From Lophium mytilinum (lineage: Eukaryota > Ascomycota > Dothideomycetes > Mytilinidiales > Mytilinidiaceae), in NCBI GenBank assembly GCA_010093605.1, contig MU004195.1:1011736-1075735 (forward strand): a DNA stretch of 64,000 bases, read 5' to 3'. The notes beneath the pieces are model-generated. The model made no database searches and had not been told where the DNA came from. It was given only the letters and a program-made list of their open reading frames with translations. Both the position numbers and the translations under genes were made by a program. Of the stretch, positions 49,513-63,054 are shown one piece after another (position 1 is the first letter of the stretch; every line of letters starts with the position of its first letter).

Positions 49513-51951
49513 ATGGCCAACAACTCCATCACGACAGGTGCGCCTGGAGACACGCCAAATGATGGCACCGGTATGTTCTCCGTCACCTCTTCAAGTTCAC
49601 TGTCTAACATTGACAGGCTTGGTGCAACTCGACCCTTGGCTGGGACCTTTCAAGGACGCTCTCCGCAGCAGATACAGCAAAGCACAACAGTGGATCAAGA
49701 CCCTTGACGAGACTGAAGGAGGCCTGGAGAAGTTCTCGAAGGTACGATTCCGTCATTCAGCCTCTGTAATCGACGAATCTAATCCGTCCGAAAGGGGTTC
49801 GAAAAGTTTGGCTTCAACGTTCGAGATAACGGAGACGTGGTATACCGGGAATGGGCACCCAATGCTCTAAGGGCATACTTGATCGGAGATTTCAGTAAGA
49901 AAAACGACTGTGGTCTTTGAGAACACGGGCTGATGACGATCTCACCAGATAATTGGAATCGCGATGCAACACCAATGGCAAAAGACAGCTTCGGGGTCTG
50001 GGAGGTGACGATACCTGGTAAAGATGGCCAGGCTACCATTCCTCACGACTCCAAGCTCAAGGTGAGCCTAGTCAGCCTTATCGTATCATCCGCGATCAGA
50101 CTAACATGAAAATTCAGATCTCGTTCGTGGTGCCTAATGATCATGCTCGGCAAGAACGAATTCCAGCCTGGATCAAGCGGGTCACACAAGATTTGAGCGT
50201 ATCGCCGGTGTACGATGCGAGATTCTGGAACCCCCCAAAAGAGCACGCATACGTCTTCAAGCACCCTAGACCTCCAAAGCCACGCAGCGCCAGAATTTAC
50301 GAAGCCCATGTTGGAATTTCCTCTCCTGACCCAAAAGTTGCAACATACAAGGAGTTCACAAGGGATGTCCTCCCGCGAATCAAGCACTTGGGATACAACA
50401 CAATCCAGTTGATGGCAATCATGGAGCATGCATACTATGCCAGTTTTGGATATCAGATCAACAGTTTCTTCGCGGCGAGCAGCCGATACGGATTCCCGGA
50501 CGATCTGAAGGAGCTCGTTGACACTGCACACGGCATGGGGATCACGGTGCTGCTGGATGTTGTGCATAGCCATGCCTCCAAGAACGTTCTGGATGGCTTG
50601 AACATGTTCGACAACAGTGATCATCTGTATTTCCATGAAGGTGCGAGAGGAAGGCATGAACTTTGGGACAGTCGGCTATTCAACTACGGCAGCCATGAAG
50701 TGCTGAGGTTCCTTCTCAGCAACCTGAGGTTCTGGATGGATGAATACAATTTCGATGGCTTCAGGTTTGATGGCGTGACGAGCATGATCTATCTCCACCA
50801 CGGCATTGGAACGTAAGTAACTTTCAGATCGTTGAACTGGGTATTGCTCACATATCATAGTGGTTTCTCCGGTGGCTATCATGAGTACTTCGGCCCTGGA
50901 GTCGATGAAGAGGGCGTGGTCTATTTGATGATAGCGAACGAGTTGCTTCACTCGCTATATCCCAATGTCATCACCATCGCCGAAGACGTTTCTGGGATGC
51001 CAGGGCTATGCAATCCGCTCTCGCTCGGTGGTGTTGGGTTTGACTACAGACTGGCCATGGCGATACCCGATCTGTACATCAAATGGCTAAAAGAGAAGCA
51101 AGACATTGACTGGGACATGGGAAATCTCTGTTTCACCTTGACCAACCGTAGACACGGCGAGAAGACGATTGCGTATGCTGAGAGTCACGATCAAGCGTAC
51201 GTTTTGCTACTCTCCCGGTTGACAAGTACTTACAAATTTCAGGCTCGTCGGCGACAAATCCCTACTTATGTGGCTGTGCGACGCTCAAATTTACACCAAC
51301 ATGTCCGTTCTATCAGAACTTACGCCTATAATCGACCGTGGTCTTTCGCTTCACAAGATGATTCGCCTTATTACCCACGGTCTCGGAGGGGAAGGGTACC
51401 TTAACTTCGAGGGCAACGAATTCGGGCATCCGGAATGGTTGGACTTCCCAAGAGAGGGCAACAACAACAGCTTTCACTTCGCACGCCGCCAATTCAACCT
51501 TGTAGACGACCAGATGCTACGCTACAGATTCCTCAACGAGTTCGACAGCAAAATGCAATGGACCGAGGAGAAGTACGGCTGGTTGCACTCGGACCAAGCG
51601 TATGTGAGCTTGAAGAACGAAAGCGACAAGGTCATTGTGTTCGAGCGGGCGGGCCTGCTCTGGATCTTCAACTTCCACCCATCCACAAGCTTCACAGACT
51701 ACCGCGTTGGTGTGGAACAAGAGGGCACGTATCGCATCGTGCTTACCTCGGATAGCAAGGCTTTTGGTGGGCATGGCAATATCGATGAGAGCACGCGGTT
51801 CTTCACGACGCCGTTCGGGTGGAACGGGAGGAAGAACTTCTTGCAGGTTTATGTTCCGACGAGGACAGCAGTTGTAAGTCTCTATGCATGAATGCCGAGA
51901 AAGTAATATGCTAACTACGTGCAGGTCCTTGCCTTGGAGTCCACTTTGTAA
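49513..51951 (+). CDS. GLC3: 1,4-alpha-glucan (glycogen) branching enzyme
   Basis: Eight exons, 49513-49570, 49617-49741, 49795-49894, 49949-50061, 50118-50812, 50861-51196, 51243-51873 and 51925-51951, encode 694 residues, the normal length for eukaryotic GBE1/Glc3. The N-terminal CBM48-like part has [20 protein letters not shown]. The GH13 barrel shows DVVHSHAS, the nucleophile motif GFRFDGVTS, the acid-base motif [10 protein letters not shown] and [10 protein letters not shown]-terminal beta domain follows. The enzyme cuts alpha-1,4 chains and rejoins them by alpha-1,6 links in cytosolic glycogen. The ATG is in a good context (gccatgg). The last exon has only eight codons and a stop (VLALESTL). 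Introns are 46-56 bp. Confidence 0.96.
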
Positions 51952-52758
51952 GCTGGACGCCGCTGTTGATGTTCTTTGGTCTTTTCAAGATGTGATGGGG
52001 ATGATTTGAGAAATTGCATTGGAAAGACCATAATAGTTTGCTTCTTTTCGACTCTTTAGACTTATGAATGAAGCCTTATTTGCTTGCTATTCACGTGATG
52101 AAATTTTCTGTGCCTAAGTGATTATGCCAATCCAAGATTTGATACAAGACAAACCGGAAGTATGAGCACCCTTTTCATCTCAGTAGACCTCTTTGCCACT
52201 GCTTGAGGTGGCCTGACCAGTTGAACAACAGTTCAAACTTTCAGAAATGGATCCATATTAAATGTATGTGAATGTGTTAGGGCACCCCACGCGGTGGTAA
52301 ACAGATGTAGAGAGTGAAGGATATCGACACCCGCTTAAACAAACGCGACTCGGCATCAATTATGTCCCAACTCCCCCAGGGTTATAGCATTGATCTATGC
52401 ACACCTTTCTGCCACTGCTGGGGGTGCTCTAACACAATTTTAGAAGTCTAGATGCTGCACAGGTTGAACGTCGTGACAGCCCGGTAACCACGCCGAGCCA
52501 CCTCAAACAGCGTTGTTCAAGGGCTCAATAGGTGCTACTGTCTTGCAGCTTTCACAATCAAAGCTTTCAAAAGCTGTGACGAGCTTGAGAGGTGTCGCTC
52601 TAATGGTCTCATCTAAGCTTGGACTAGCGTCGTGCCCGGTCGTTCTTGCTTGCCCGACCTCTGCCGCGCCTGCCTTCTTCCCGAATCTCCTCGACAGCTT
52701 TTCAATCAACACCCACCCATCTCCACTCCCACCCACACGCCTTCCGACATCTCCCACA
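51952..52758. other. Intergenic between GLC3 and ATP2, with MITE-like repeats
   Basis: It holds the 3' flank of GLC3, nested inverted repeats at 52,199-52,510, and the ATP2 promoter with a pyrimidine-rich leader (about 52,670-52,758). Confidence 0.6.
52274..52434. mobile_element. MITE-like element, 161 bp, 24-bp terminal inverted repeats
   Basis: The left end gtgttagggcacccc and the right end ggggtgctctaacac form 24-bp inverted repeats with 20 matches by eye. Possible 3-bp target duplication aat on both sides. No coding capacity. The same terminal motif occurs at 46,172-46,261. Confidence 0.65.
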
Positions 52759-54750
<1,992 letters not shown>

Positions 54751-57700
54751 ACGGATAACGCACGCACCGTAAAATCTATGCCACGTCCGGCTACGCCATC
54801 ACAATTCGAAGCGGTCAAGGAAATCGGGGGAAGACAGCCTGCCTCTATGTGACAACACCTACTTGTACAGACTTTTCACCTAAAAATTGGGGATCCACAT
54901 GGAAGGGGGGCTCGGGTTTCTTTGAGGTGGAGTGGGTTGTGGTGCCGATTGTGCGGACGGTGGTCTTGTAATCCTACTCTTAGCTTGGTGTGATTAAAGC
55001 ATCTCGATTTGTCTACTCTGTCTGTCTTGTCTGTCTGGCTGTCTTGGCTTGGCTTGTTGGTTGAGATCCCTGAACCTGAGAGTACCTCTCCTCTGTTTTG
55101 TAGAAATGTTAGTGTTCCTCCTTGTGTTGAAACGCACGAAAGACTGCGTGACGGTTTTACTGTTATTACAGATTCTGAAAGAGGCAGCATGCTGTCGGTC
55201 ACGTTTTCTCTCACGGCCCATGTCGGAACAATTATTGTTCCGCTTCCGGGATTTCGACTGCTGGGGGATACAAGACCTCGCTCCGTGGGTCTGAGGAATG
55301 GGCATGGAGGTGGGAGGGGTGTGGTATCAACAAAGAGCACAGGGTCTTCATATGGTGTGTTCAATAAAGTCACAGCGACTGTGCATGGAGAGTGGGTGGG
55401 ATCAACTTCTAGTCCAGTTTGAAATCATGGGAGGAGTCGGAGAGCGTTGGTGTAAAACAGGACCACGAACTGGATGACGGGGAAACAGGGGAATCAACAC
55501 CACCCCACAATCGGTCAAATGTAGCGTGAGTGTGCAAAAACACGCTCGCAGGTATTTGATGGAGGTGTTGGGGGTGTTGGAGCAGATCGAGGAAGGTGGA
55601 GAAACTCATGGGGATGGGGAGCTTCAAAGATACTGAGGAGCTAGACAATGTTGGGTGTTGGGTGTTGGGTTTGGCGGTCTGGAAGGGGAGAGGGGTGGAG
55701 ATGGTGATGAAGCCCTCCGCAAGTCTTGATCGATGAACACAACCAAGACACCGTAAGTAACATGTCAAGTTTCCAGCTCTGTAAAGGAAAACTGCAAAAA
55801 GATAAAAAAGGTTCGCAGCAAGGTTCGAACTCAAAAACAAAAACTTCGAAGAAGGGGAGCCACTCGCAAGCTTACTTGTCAACAACGGCCACCGCTAGTG
55901 GTAAGATGACTTTGGTCTAGTTACCACACGACCATTGGAGCTTTTCAGAGATTGAGTGTTTGGTGCGGGCCTCGCTTGGAAGATGGAATACTGCCAGAAT
56001 ATTCTAGTATATAAGGCCTTTAAGTTGGTTTACTCTTAGTTCTTAAGTTATTACAGGTTATGTCGAGACCTTGGCTCAGTGTATAACGCATAATCGTCCA
56101 CAACTAGGTCGCTAGGCTGATATTCGGCATCACACGCTTTGATAGTGGTAAGCATCACCACCCGCAGCAAAACAGCTCTTCTCCCCACACTCTCCCACCC
56201 ACTCCATTCGTCGTCGCCGTCGGCGTTGTTGCACACCCGTTCTCCTCAGAGTTAGGCTCTTGCAACCACAGCCGCACCATATTACCGCAATTGGGTAATA
56301 TTGACACCCCCCCCGTCCTCCACATGGTCTTCTTGTCCTGCTTATTCTCAAGAGCCACCGCGCCAACCGGCCATGACAGGCGGCTCCTTCCGAATTTGAA
56401 ACACACCTGCCATGGCTCGGTCCCCACCCAGTTGTTGCTCCTGGGCTCTCCTCGTCCTTGGTCGAAGGTTGGAGTGGAGAGGACTGTGGTTTTATACTGC
56501 AGGAATAGGGGTGGGGTTAGGTACACGTGGGGAGCACGTTTAATAAACAGAGGTCACGTTTGCTCCGCCTAAGTCACGCTAACTTATATGATTCTACTTT
56601 CCTACTACTCGGTGAACTTAGAACGTGATACCAACGTGCTCCTCGCACCCGGCAGCATATTCCTCCGTAAGACCTATAAAACCTCCCCAACCATCTCCCT
56701 TCCTAGATTCTCCAACAGGTCTGTGGTATATCTTCAACAGAAGATAACGCCGAGGATGATGGGAAGTGGGGGTGCTGGTGTGTTTAACACGTTGTGCCGA
56801 TGGTCCTTATGGGAGGTGGTGTGTGAAACAAAGAGAACGCATGCTCCATGGTGTTTTGTTGGATTAACACACCTCGAGGCGTTCTACAACGGGGCGTATC
56901 AACAAGCATTCGGGCGCCAGGCTATGGGTGGTGGGGTACCGGGAGATGATGATGGTGACGGTGAGCGTTCTTGGGTTGTAATGGTGCGGGAGGGGGGTAA
57001 TGTTAGAAGATTAAGATGGAAAAGGGAAAGAGGGAGGTAATGGCGCCTATTATCATGCAGTTTATGCTGACGATTAGAATTGGGAGCAGATTATGAACTC
57101 GTTTCATGAGATTGTACATCGGGATGCTGTGGTGAAGCATTGGAGGACTCGCAAAATGGTTCAAGGTAGGAAGGGCTTCGGGATGTAAAGAACGCTGCGC
57201 TGGGAAACAGGTTTCCATGCAGAGCTACGCTCGATGAGTCTGGGATCAACTCAAGGATGCGTTGTTGTTGCCAAAGAGTTGTCCTTTCTACTGCAACACG
57301 AGTGTCATTAGCTTTATAGTTTAAGAAGAGGTTTAAATTTGCCATCACCCCTCTAAGTACCTCTTACGGTACATGGAGGGGCCACTTTGGGATCAAATGT
57401 TAGGATTTCTTACAAAACTGACCGCGTGAACAGAATTTTGTAGGCTCTAAACCTATGCGTGAAACAAAGTAGGAAAGTGTCTAAGAACTTGAATTGAACT
57501 TATATTGTGGATAAGTTTGCAATGTTTTGACGTAACTTAGCAACTGAAATGGTTTGAATTAACGTATCTACGACCTTCATGTTAGAAAGACTTGGTTCTG
57601 ACGTTGCCTGGCTATGTCATATGAGAAGGCCCACACCTATAAAGCTATTTGTAAAATAGCAGCGCGAAAGTTTTATACCGCGTCATCGACATCGAACAGG

Positions 57701-58018
57701 TAATCTTGGTGAGCAATAAACGTTAGTTTCAACGCTGTTAGAAGTGCTTCGTAGGCATACCTGACTATTCCATATAGCAGTTCAAGTAACAACGTAGTGG
57801 TCGTCACAGCAAACCCTTCGCGGCCCACGCTAACCGCACCCGAACCTCTCCGATCTCCAAGTCCAACTCACATCACCACCTCCAGCTCCCTCACCACCCA
57901 CGCCCGAAGCCGCCAACAACAATGGTTCTCTCCCTCCGCCCTCCCCCTTCCAGCTCTCACCCAATTGACCTCTCCCCAGTCGCAACTCCCCCCGTCGCAG
58001 TTCACCGGCCGCGGCGGC
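54751..58018. other. Intergenic, about 3.3 kb, no supported gene
   Basis: It begins with the ATP2 3' UTR. Simple-sequence stretches include a tgtc-rich run near 55,018-55,060 and a tgttggg repeat near 55,645-55,670. Small frames at 55,409-55,885 (minus), 56,155-56,526 (minus) and 56,588-57,040 (plus) match nothing known. The last about 250 bp are the QCR10 leader and promoter. Confidence 0.45.
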
Positions 58019-58095
58019 ATGCAGCCGTGGTCCGTCCGCTCAAACTACCAAACCTACCGCTCACCATTCGGACCAAAGTGTGTAAACCCCAATAG
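57922..58095 (+). promoter_or_regulatory. Possible upstream ORF overlapping the QCR10 start
   Basis: An ATG at 57,922 in a strong context (caacaatgg) opens a frame of 57 codons that overlaps the QCR10 start in another frame and reaches a stop in the unspliced first intron. If transcribed it could lower QCR10 translation. The transcription start is unknown. Confidence 0.35.
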
Positions 58096-58462
58096 ACACG
58101 CCGATACATCACTACGAGAAGCACGAGCTGACAACACCGCGTGTGCTGCAGATACAAGACCGCCTGGAACTTCCACGGCCTGACGCTCGGCCGGATGGCG
58201 CAGTTGTACGTCCACCGCCCTCACACCTCTCCCACACCTCTCTCATCCACCCAAGATCCCTTCGCAGACACGCGCGCGCATGCATCAGCTAATTTGTGGA
58301 AACAGCGGCTTCACCCTCGGCGCCTTCGGCGGCGTCGCCGGCTTCTTCGCGCTCTTCTTCTTCGGCGAGGTGCCCAAGGTGCGCAAGGATATCCTGCAGA
58401 AGGTGCCGGTGCTGGGAAGCTACTTCGTCAGGGAGATTCCGCCAGAGGACAACCCGTTTTAG
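58019..58462 (+). CDS. QCR10: Cytochrome bc1 complex subunit 10 (Qcr10)
   Basis: Three exons, 58019-58077, 58152-58205 and 58306-58462, encode 89 residues. The order FGPKYKTAWN, then a single membrane segment (GAFGGVAGFFALFFF), then VPKVRKDILQKVP and the terminal IPPEDNPF is that of fungal Qcr10. This small single-span subunit lies at the edge of complex III in the inner mitochondrial membrane and helps hold the Rieske protein. I chose the ATG at 58,019 because it is the only in-frame ATG and gives the family's usual length. The junction between exons 2 and 3 (Gln-Phe-Gly) is the least certain part. Confidence 0.85.
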
Positions 58463-59191
58463 ATGTGTTTGGTGCATGGATGGGCGCATGTGGAGACGCA
58501 GGGATGGGCATGTGTATCATAGAGATAGAGGGCTCGACTGCGTGTACAATATGAGAAGCGTTGCTGGAAGCCACATCTTTGGTTTAGAGTTTGAGGTGCA
58601 TATGTGATGTGCGTGAAGTGACGATTCCTGAGAGGCTTTCATAAGTTGTGAGGGTGTCTAATTTCTGTGTCAATCTGGTTCGTTTTCAGTGCAAGCAGCG
58701 GGCAAGAGCATGATATGTTTGCTCGAGGGGGGCATTTATAGCTTAAGACGATTGCAATGACTAACAAACCAGGCAGAACCCCAGAGTACACGATACCAGA
58801 AGATAGGAAAGGAAAAAGAAGTAGTTGTGCTCGCTCCACGCCATTATCCGTAGCCTTTGAACAAAAAGTCAGGATAGAACCCGGCGTCCCTTGTAGTCTG
58901 TTGTGAGCAAGATTCTTCAACACTTCAACTTCCGCCTCAACTTCCCTCCCCATCTCTCTCGCACCCCACCAGAATGTTCACGCCCGATTCCTCGATCCAG
59001 CTCAGACAGAGGCTACAAGACAAACCCGCGGAAATCCAAGCTCAAAAAGGGACAACCACCATCTAGCCATGCATAGAACAATTCGAGGGAATTTGACAGA
59101 CGGTGCAATCGTGGAACCCATCAGCATTAATATACCCCGCCCAAGCAAACACCCGCGCCCGAATGTGTATATCATCCACGACAATCTCCGT
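58463..59191. other. Intergenic between converging QCR10 and YPT1
   Basis: 3' flanks of two converging genes. No RNA gene or repeat recognised. Confidence 0.5.
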
Positions 59192-60164
59192 CTAACAGCA
59201 GCCGCCCGCCGACCCGCTCTGGACGCCTTGGCCCTGGCCGATGGGGACGGTAGGCTTGTTGTTGACCGTGTTGGTGCCCATGCGCTCCTTGATCTGTCGG
59301 GCCATGGTGAGGAAAGCTTGTTCGACGTTCGTCGCGCTCTTTGCGGAGGTCTCGAGGAAGGGGATTCCGAGGCTGTCGGCGAACTCCTATAATTCATATA
59401 TCAACATCTCTTCTTCAGCTATACTGTTCGCATATCCCTTCCACATACCTTTGCCACTGTGTACTCAACCACCTTCTTGTCCGCCATATCGGACTTGTTG
59501 CCAACCAGAAGCTTGTTCACGCCCTCAGTTGCGTAGCGGTCGATCTCTTGGAGCCACTGCTTCACGTTGTTGAAGGAGTCCATGTCGGTAACGTCGTAGA
59601 CTACGCAGATCCCATGGGCACCGCGGTAGTACGATGACGTGATAGTACGGAAGCGCTCTTGTCCAGCGGTATCCCACTGTACGGCCGCATGTCAGTATGC
59701 GCAGTCAGGTAGGCACGTGTAGAGGGGACTAACGATTTGTAGCTTGACAGTCTTGCCGTCGAGTTCGATAGTGCGGATTTTCTATGCTCATGTTAGCCGC
59801 ATCTAGGCTGACTGGTCCGTATGCTCGTTCGGGGTTCAACGTACGAAGTCAACACCGATGGTGGAGATGTAGCTCTCCGTGTAGGTGTCGTCGGCGAATC
59901 GAAGGAGGAGGCAGGACTTTCCTACACCGGAGTCGCCGATGAGGAGGAGCTTGAAGAGGTAGTCATATCTGGACGCACGAGGCGGTCAGTATGGGATTTG
60001 CGACGAGGCTGATAGGACATCGATATTGGCTGCGCAGGTGTCTGTTGGGGTAACTCTATAGAAGGAGGTGTTAGTATGAAGACTTATCCCGCAAGTTCAC
60101 CAGCTCCCACCGGGGAGGCAGAAGGCGGTCGTGGATTCAAGGGTACGTACTACTCGGGATTCAT
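59192..60164 (-). CDS. YPT1: Rab1-family GTPase Ypt1
   Basis: Five exons, 60154-60164, 59845-59968, 59734-59781, 59449-59676 and 59192-59386, encode 201 residues. [22 protein letters not shown] carries the P-loop; the effector region is YISTIGVDF; then DTAGQE, NKSD and ETSAK complete the nucleotide-binding motifs. The C-terminus ends GGCC, the double-cysteine signal for geranylgeranylation. This pattern is Ypt1/Rab1, which controls ER-to-Golgi transport and autophagy. The first exon has 11 coding bases (MNP and two bases of Glu) and is followed by a 185-bp intron, longer than its neighbours (57-63 bp). The donor gtagta is needed to keep the frame; the next gt would give a stop. Confidence 0.96.
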
Positions 60165-60899
60165 GATGGCGGCGGTATCTTTAGGAGAGCTGCTAGAGGT
60201 GGAGTGTCAGTACTTCCTAGGAGGAGGTATTTAAGCAAGGTGGCGGGCGGTGGGCGTGGTGAGGATGGTGTTGTTCAGGTGGACGTTGTCGCTGGGGGAA
60301 GACGTCGTGAGCGAGCGATAATACGGCTGTTTAGTGGAGTCGCTTAATTACGCTACCAAGCCTCGGTATTGCGGTAACAATCGGCCGAGTGGGGGAAGAG
60401 GCAGGTGACGAGCTAGTCACGTTCAATAAGCAGCGTGGTTTCGAAGATAAAGTAAAGGCAGCCAGCTAAGATGCCTACATGCGACGCTCACAAGACGCTC
60501 AGTGAGATTGACACACGTATCATCCGCAGTTGACGATGCTGAGTGAGAAGTACAGGCGCCCGAGTCACGGGCTTGGGAGATACGCGTCACGGACATCCTT
60601 ATAGGTATCCTTTCACGAATCAGTGAATCCTCCAAGAACCCTACACAGGTCACGAGACACAGTCACTCACGCCTTCAATAGGCTATGCTGTTTTCGAGAA
60701 GAGTTTGTTTGTACCCGCGCCCATCTTCGAGTCGCCTCATTCAGCCGACTCGACACTATCATACAATGCATTAAGAGGCGCCGTGAAGAGAACATTAACC
60801 CCAGCGCTGAAGGATATGCTGATCCAGCACCCCGCGCTCTAGCAAACCAACCGATCCTTTTGTACCATCAACTCCATACACATCCAAATAAGCTAATCT
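60165..60899. other. Intergenic: YPT1 promoter and GGC1 3' flank
   Basis: No gene or repeat seen. A minus-strand frame at 60,423-60,653 looks like chance. Confidence 0.5.
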
Positions 60900-62169
60900 C
60901 TACATCACCTTGTTGAAGGCGGGAATGAGGGTCTGGGCGAGCCAGAAAGAGAAGACGAGCTTCGGCCCGGTCATGAGGAGCTTGGGCGTCAGACCCTTGA
61001 AGAAGCTGGAGAAGCCTTCGTTCTTCATCATGTTGGACACAATCCGGAATCCGCTCTCGGGGTTCTCGAAGTTCCTATTCTGGATTCGAGTCTTGATGAC
61101 ATCGAGGGGCGCAGACACGAGGAGTGACGCGCTGGCACCAGCGATGGAGGCGACGAAGTTCTGGCTCCACGACGCGGCGTTATAGTCCGTCAACTTGTAG
61201 TAGTACTGCTTAGCAGCGGCCGAACCTCCGAAAAGCTAAAACAGTGTTAGATAGACTCTCTGATAGGATCTTTCGTGTGGACCTACAGCGAATGAACCCG
61301 GGGCATTGCGAGCAGCAGTCCATCCCCAACCTCGGTAGAGTCCAAAACCCTCGTCTTTAATGATTGCGATGAGCCCTCGGCCTCTGAATGCCTCCGGGTT
61401 GGTCTGTCGCTTGATCTTCAGAACGTCGAGGGGTAGAAGAACGATCTCTCCAATACCGATCAAACTAATAATCCTGTTAATGCCGCATTCGAGGTGCCAG
61501 TATAATTGCGGCATACCTTCCAGCCGTGGCATGCATTATAGCCTTTCCATTGCCCTTCCCAAACGCAGCATCGAATTCGTTGCCATGGTTCTTCGCTAGA
61601 TAATCCCGTACGAAAGGCTGGCCTCCGTATTTGTATACTCGTTGTAGCACCTGGCCCAAGTCAATGCCGATCTTCAATCCTATATGCATTCCGGGGTATC
61701 AAACCTTATAAGCAGCTGCGTAGCCGAGACCGGGGAACAGCGAAAAGAATCGACCCGGGACTGAAGCGCCGGCCTTATCCTTGAATATGATCGTGTTGAG
61801 TTGGGCTGCAGAGGTGACCTAGGGGAGATAAGGGTCAGTCTCGAACTTGAGCAGATATTATTCGGATGTATGTACCTTGCCGTAGTTGCTCATGAGACGC
61901 TTTGCCGTTGTATCCACCTGCAAGCCCAAATGTCAGAAGATGGGAGACGTGAGAGTCCTGAAGGTGAAAGTACCGGATGGAAGACCATCAACTCCGCAAT
62001 ACCGGCGCATCCTGAACATGTTAGTGGTGCCCATCAAAGACTTCTTCTGGGTCATACCTGCTCCAAGAACTCTAGCCGGAGTGGACTCCTTCTTGTATTC
62101 CTTCGCCGAAGAGTTGTTGGCGACGACTTCAGCGGCCTTCGAGGCAACATCTTTCGGGGAAGGGCTCAT
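60900..62169 (-). CDS. GGC1: Mitochondrial GTP/GDP carrier (Ggc1)
   Basis: Seven exons, 62058-62169, 61974-62011, 61876-61917, 61705-61818, 61517-61650, 61287-61464 and 60900-61235, encode 317 residues, the usual mitochondrial-carrier length. It follows yeast Ggc1 nearly motif by motif: FHPVDTTAKRLMSN, LGYAAAYKVLQRVYKYGGQPF, LIGIGEIVLLPLDVLKIKRQ, LYRGWGWTAARNAPGSFALFGG and VSAPLDVIKTRIQNRNF. The second and third repeats carry the PxDxx(K/R) signature; the first (PVDTTAK) departs from it in the same way as yeast. The carrier swaps matrix GDP/GMP for cytosolic GTP across the inner membrane and affects iron balance. An upstream frame is open but I start at MSPSPKD because carriers have no presequence. 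Two exons of 38 and 42 nt are unusually short. Confidence 0.94.
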
Positions 62170-63054
62170 GATGGTTTTTCGGACCGCCGAAGAGTACCGT
62201 GGAACGCTGGTGGATTGCGAAGGTGGAGAAAATAAGTATTGGGAATTGGGATATAGAAGGGCTGCTCGGGCGACCCAATGGCTGGGATTACGGTGGAGAT
62301 GGATTGTACTTTGCTGGCCACGCGCTGCGAAAGCTAGAGACGACTTTTTTGTGGTCCATGTGGTCCGTGTGCATGGTGTAATCCTGGGTCCTTCCTGCAT
62401 CAAATCCATCGACACATTTTTCACCACACCATCGGGAGAAATCGATCCAATGAATAGTTTAATGCCTACGTTGAGTTTTTGAGCAGCTGTCGATTCTTTT
62501 CCGGTATAGATATGTACATCACGCTGCTACTTGCACTATCGTTTATGACAACCAACTCCCTCAGCAATTGCCGCTATACAGGTATAAAATAGACTCGAAT
62601 TAAGAGCACACTTGTGAATGATCTATATGAAAGCAATGGCTTTGCAGGCTATGCAGACTGCTTTCTTTCTTTCAGTCACAATCCCATATTTATCAACCTT
62701 TCGAAAGTGTTTTAGCATCTCAAGCCCATCAATAGAGGATCGTTATTTTTAACCTCGAGGGTATCGGCTACGCACTGCACGCAAACACTGATCTAGCCCT
62801 TTGAAGTTCTAAGAGGTCTAAGTAGGAAACCATCATTCTATACAATTCTAGTATGTCTAGTATGAAGAATCCTGTTTCTTTTCCACCATATTTTTGCCAA
62901 CATCATCGATGCCCCCGACTCAAATCGAATCTTACCACAACCTTCTTTTAAGCTTTGTTCTTGGTCAATCGCGTGTCCCACTCAAAACGCTAATGTGGCC
63001 GCCCCCGAATCGTGATTAGCAGCCAGTTGGCTCAGACTCCCTGCAACCAGAATC
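62170..63054. other. Intergenic: GGC1 promoter and 3' flank of the epimerase gene
   Basis: AT-richer than its surroundings. No gene, RNA or repeat that I can support. Confidence 0.5.

Noticed and set aside
55409-55885. A 158-codon minus-strand frame downstream of ATP2
   Set aside because: No domain recognised, low-complexity Ser/Pro/His content; probably chance. I cannot fully exclude a small unknown gene.
55801-55900. A ggttcgaac sequence resembling a tRNA T-arm
   Set aside because: The flanking bases do not form a good T-stem, and no matching acceptor, D or anticodon arms are visible on either strand.
56588-57040. A 150-codon plus-strand frame
   Set aside because: No similarity recognised, and the Gly/Arg-rich tail looks random.
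62170-62427. An N-terminal extension of GGC1 of about 86 codons
   Set aside because: The frame is open, but mitochondrial carriers of this family have no presequence and MSPSPKD gives the normal length.
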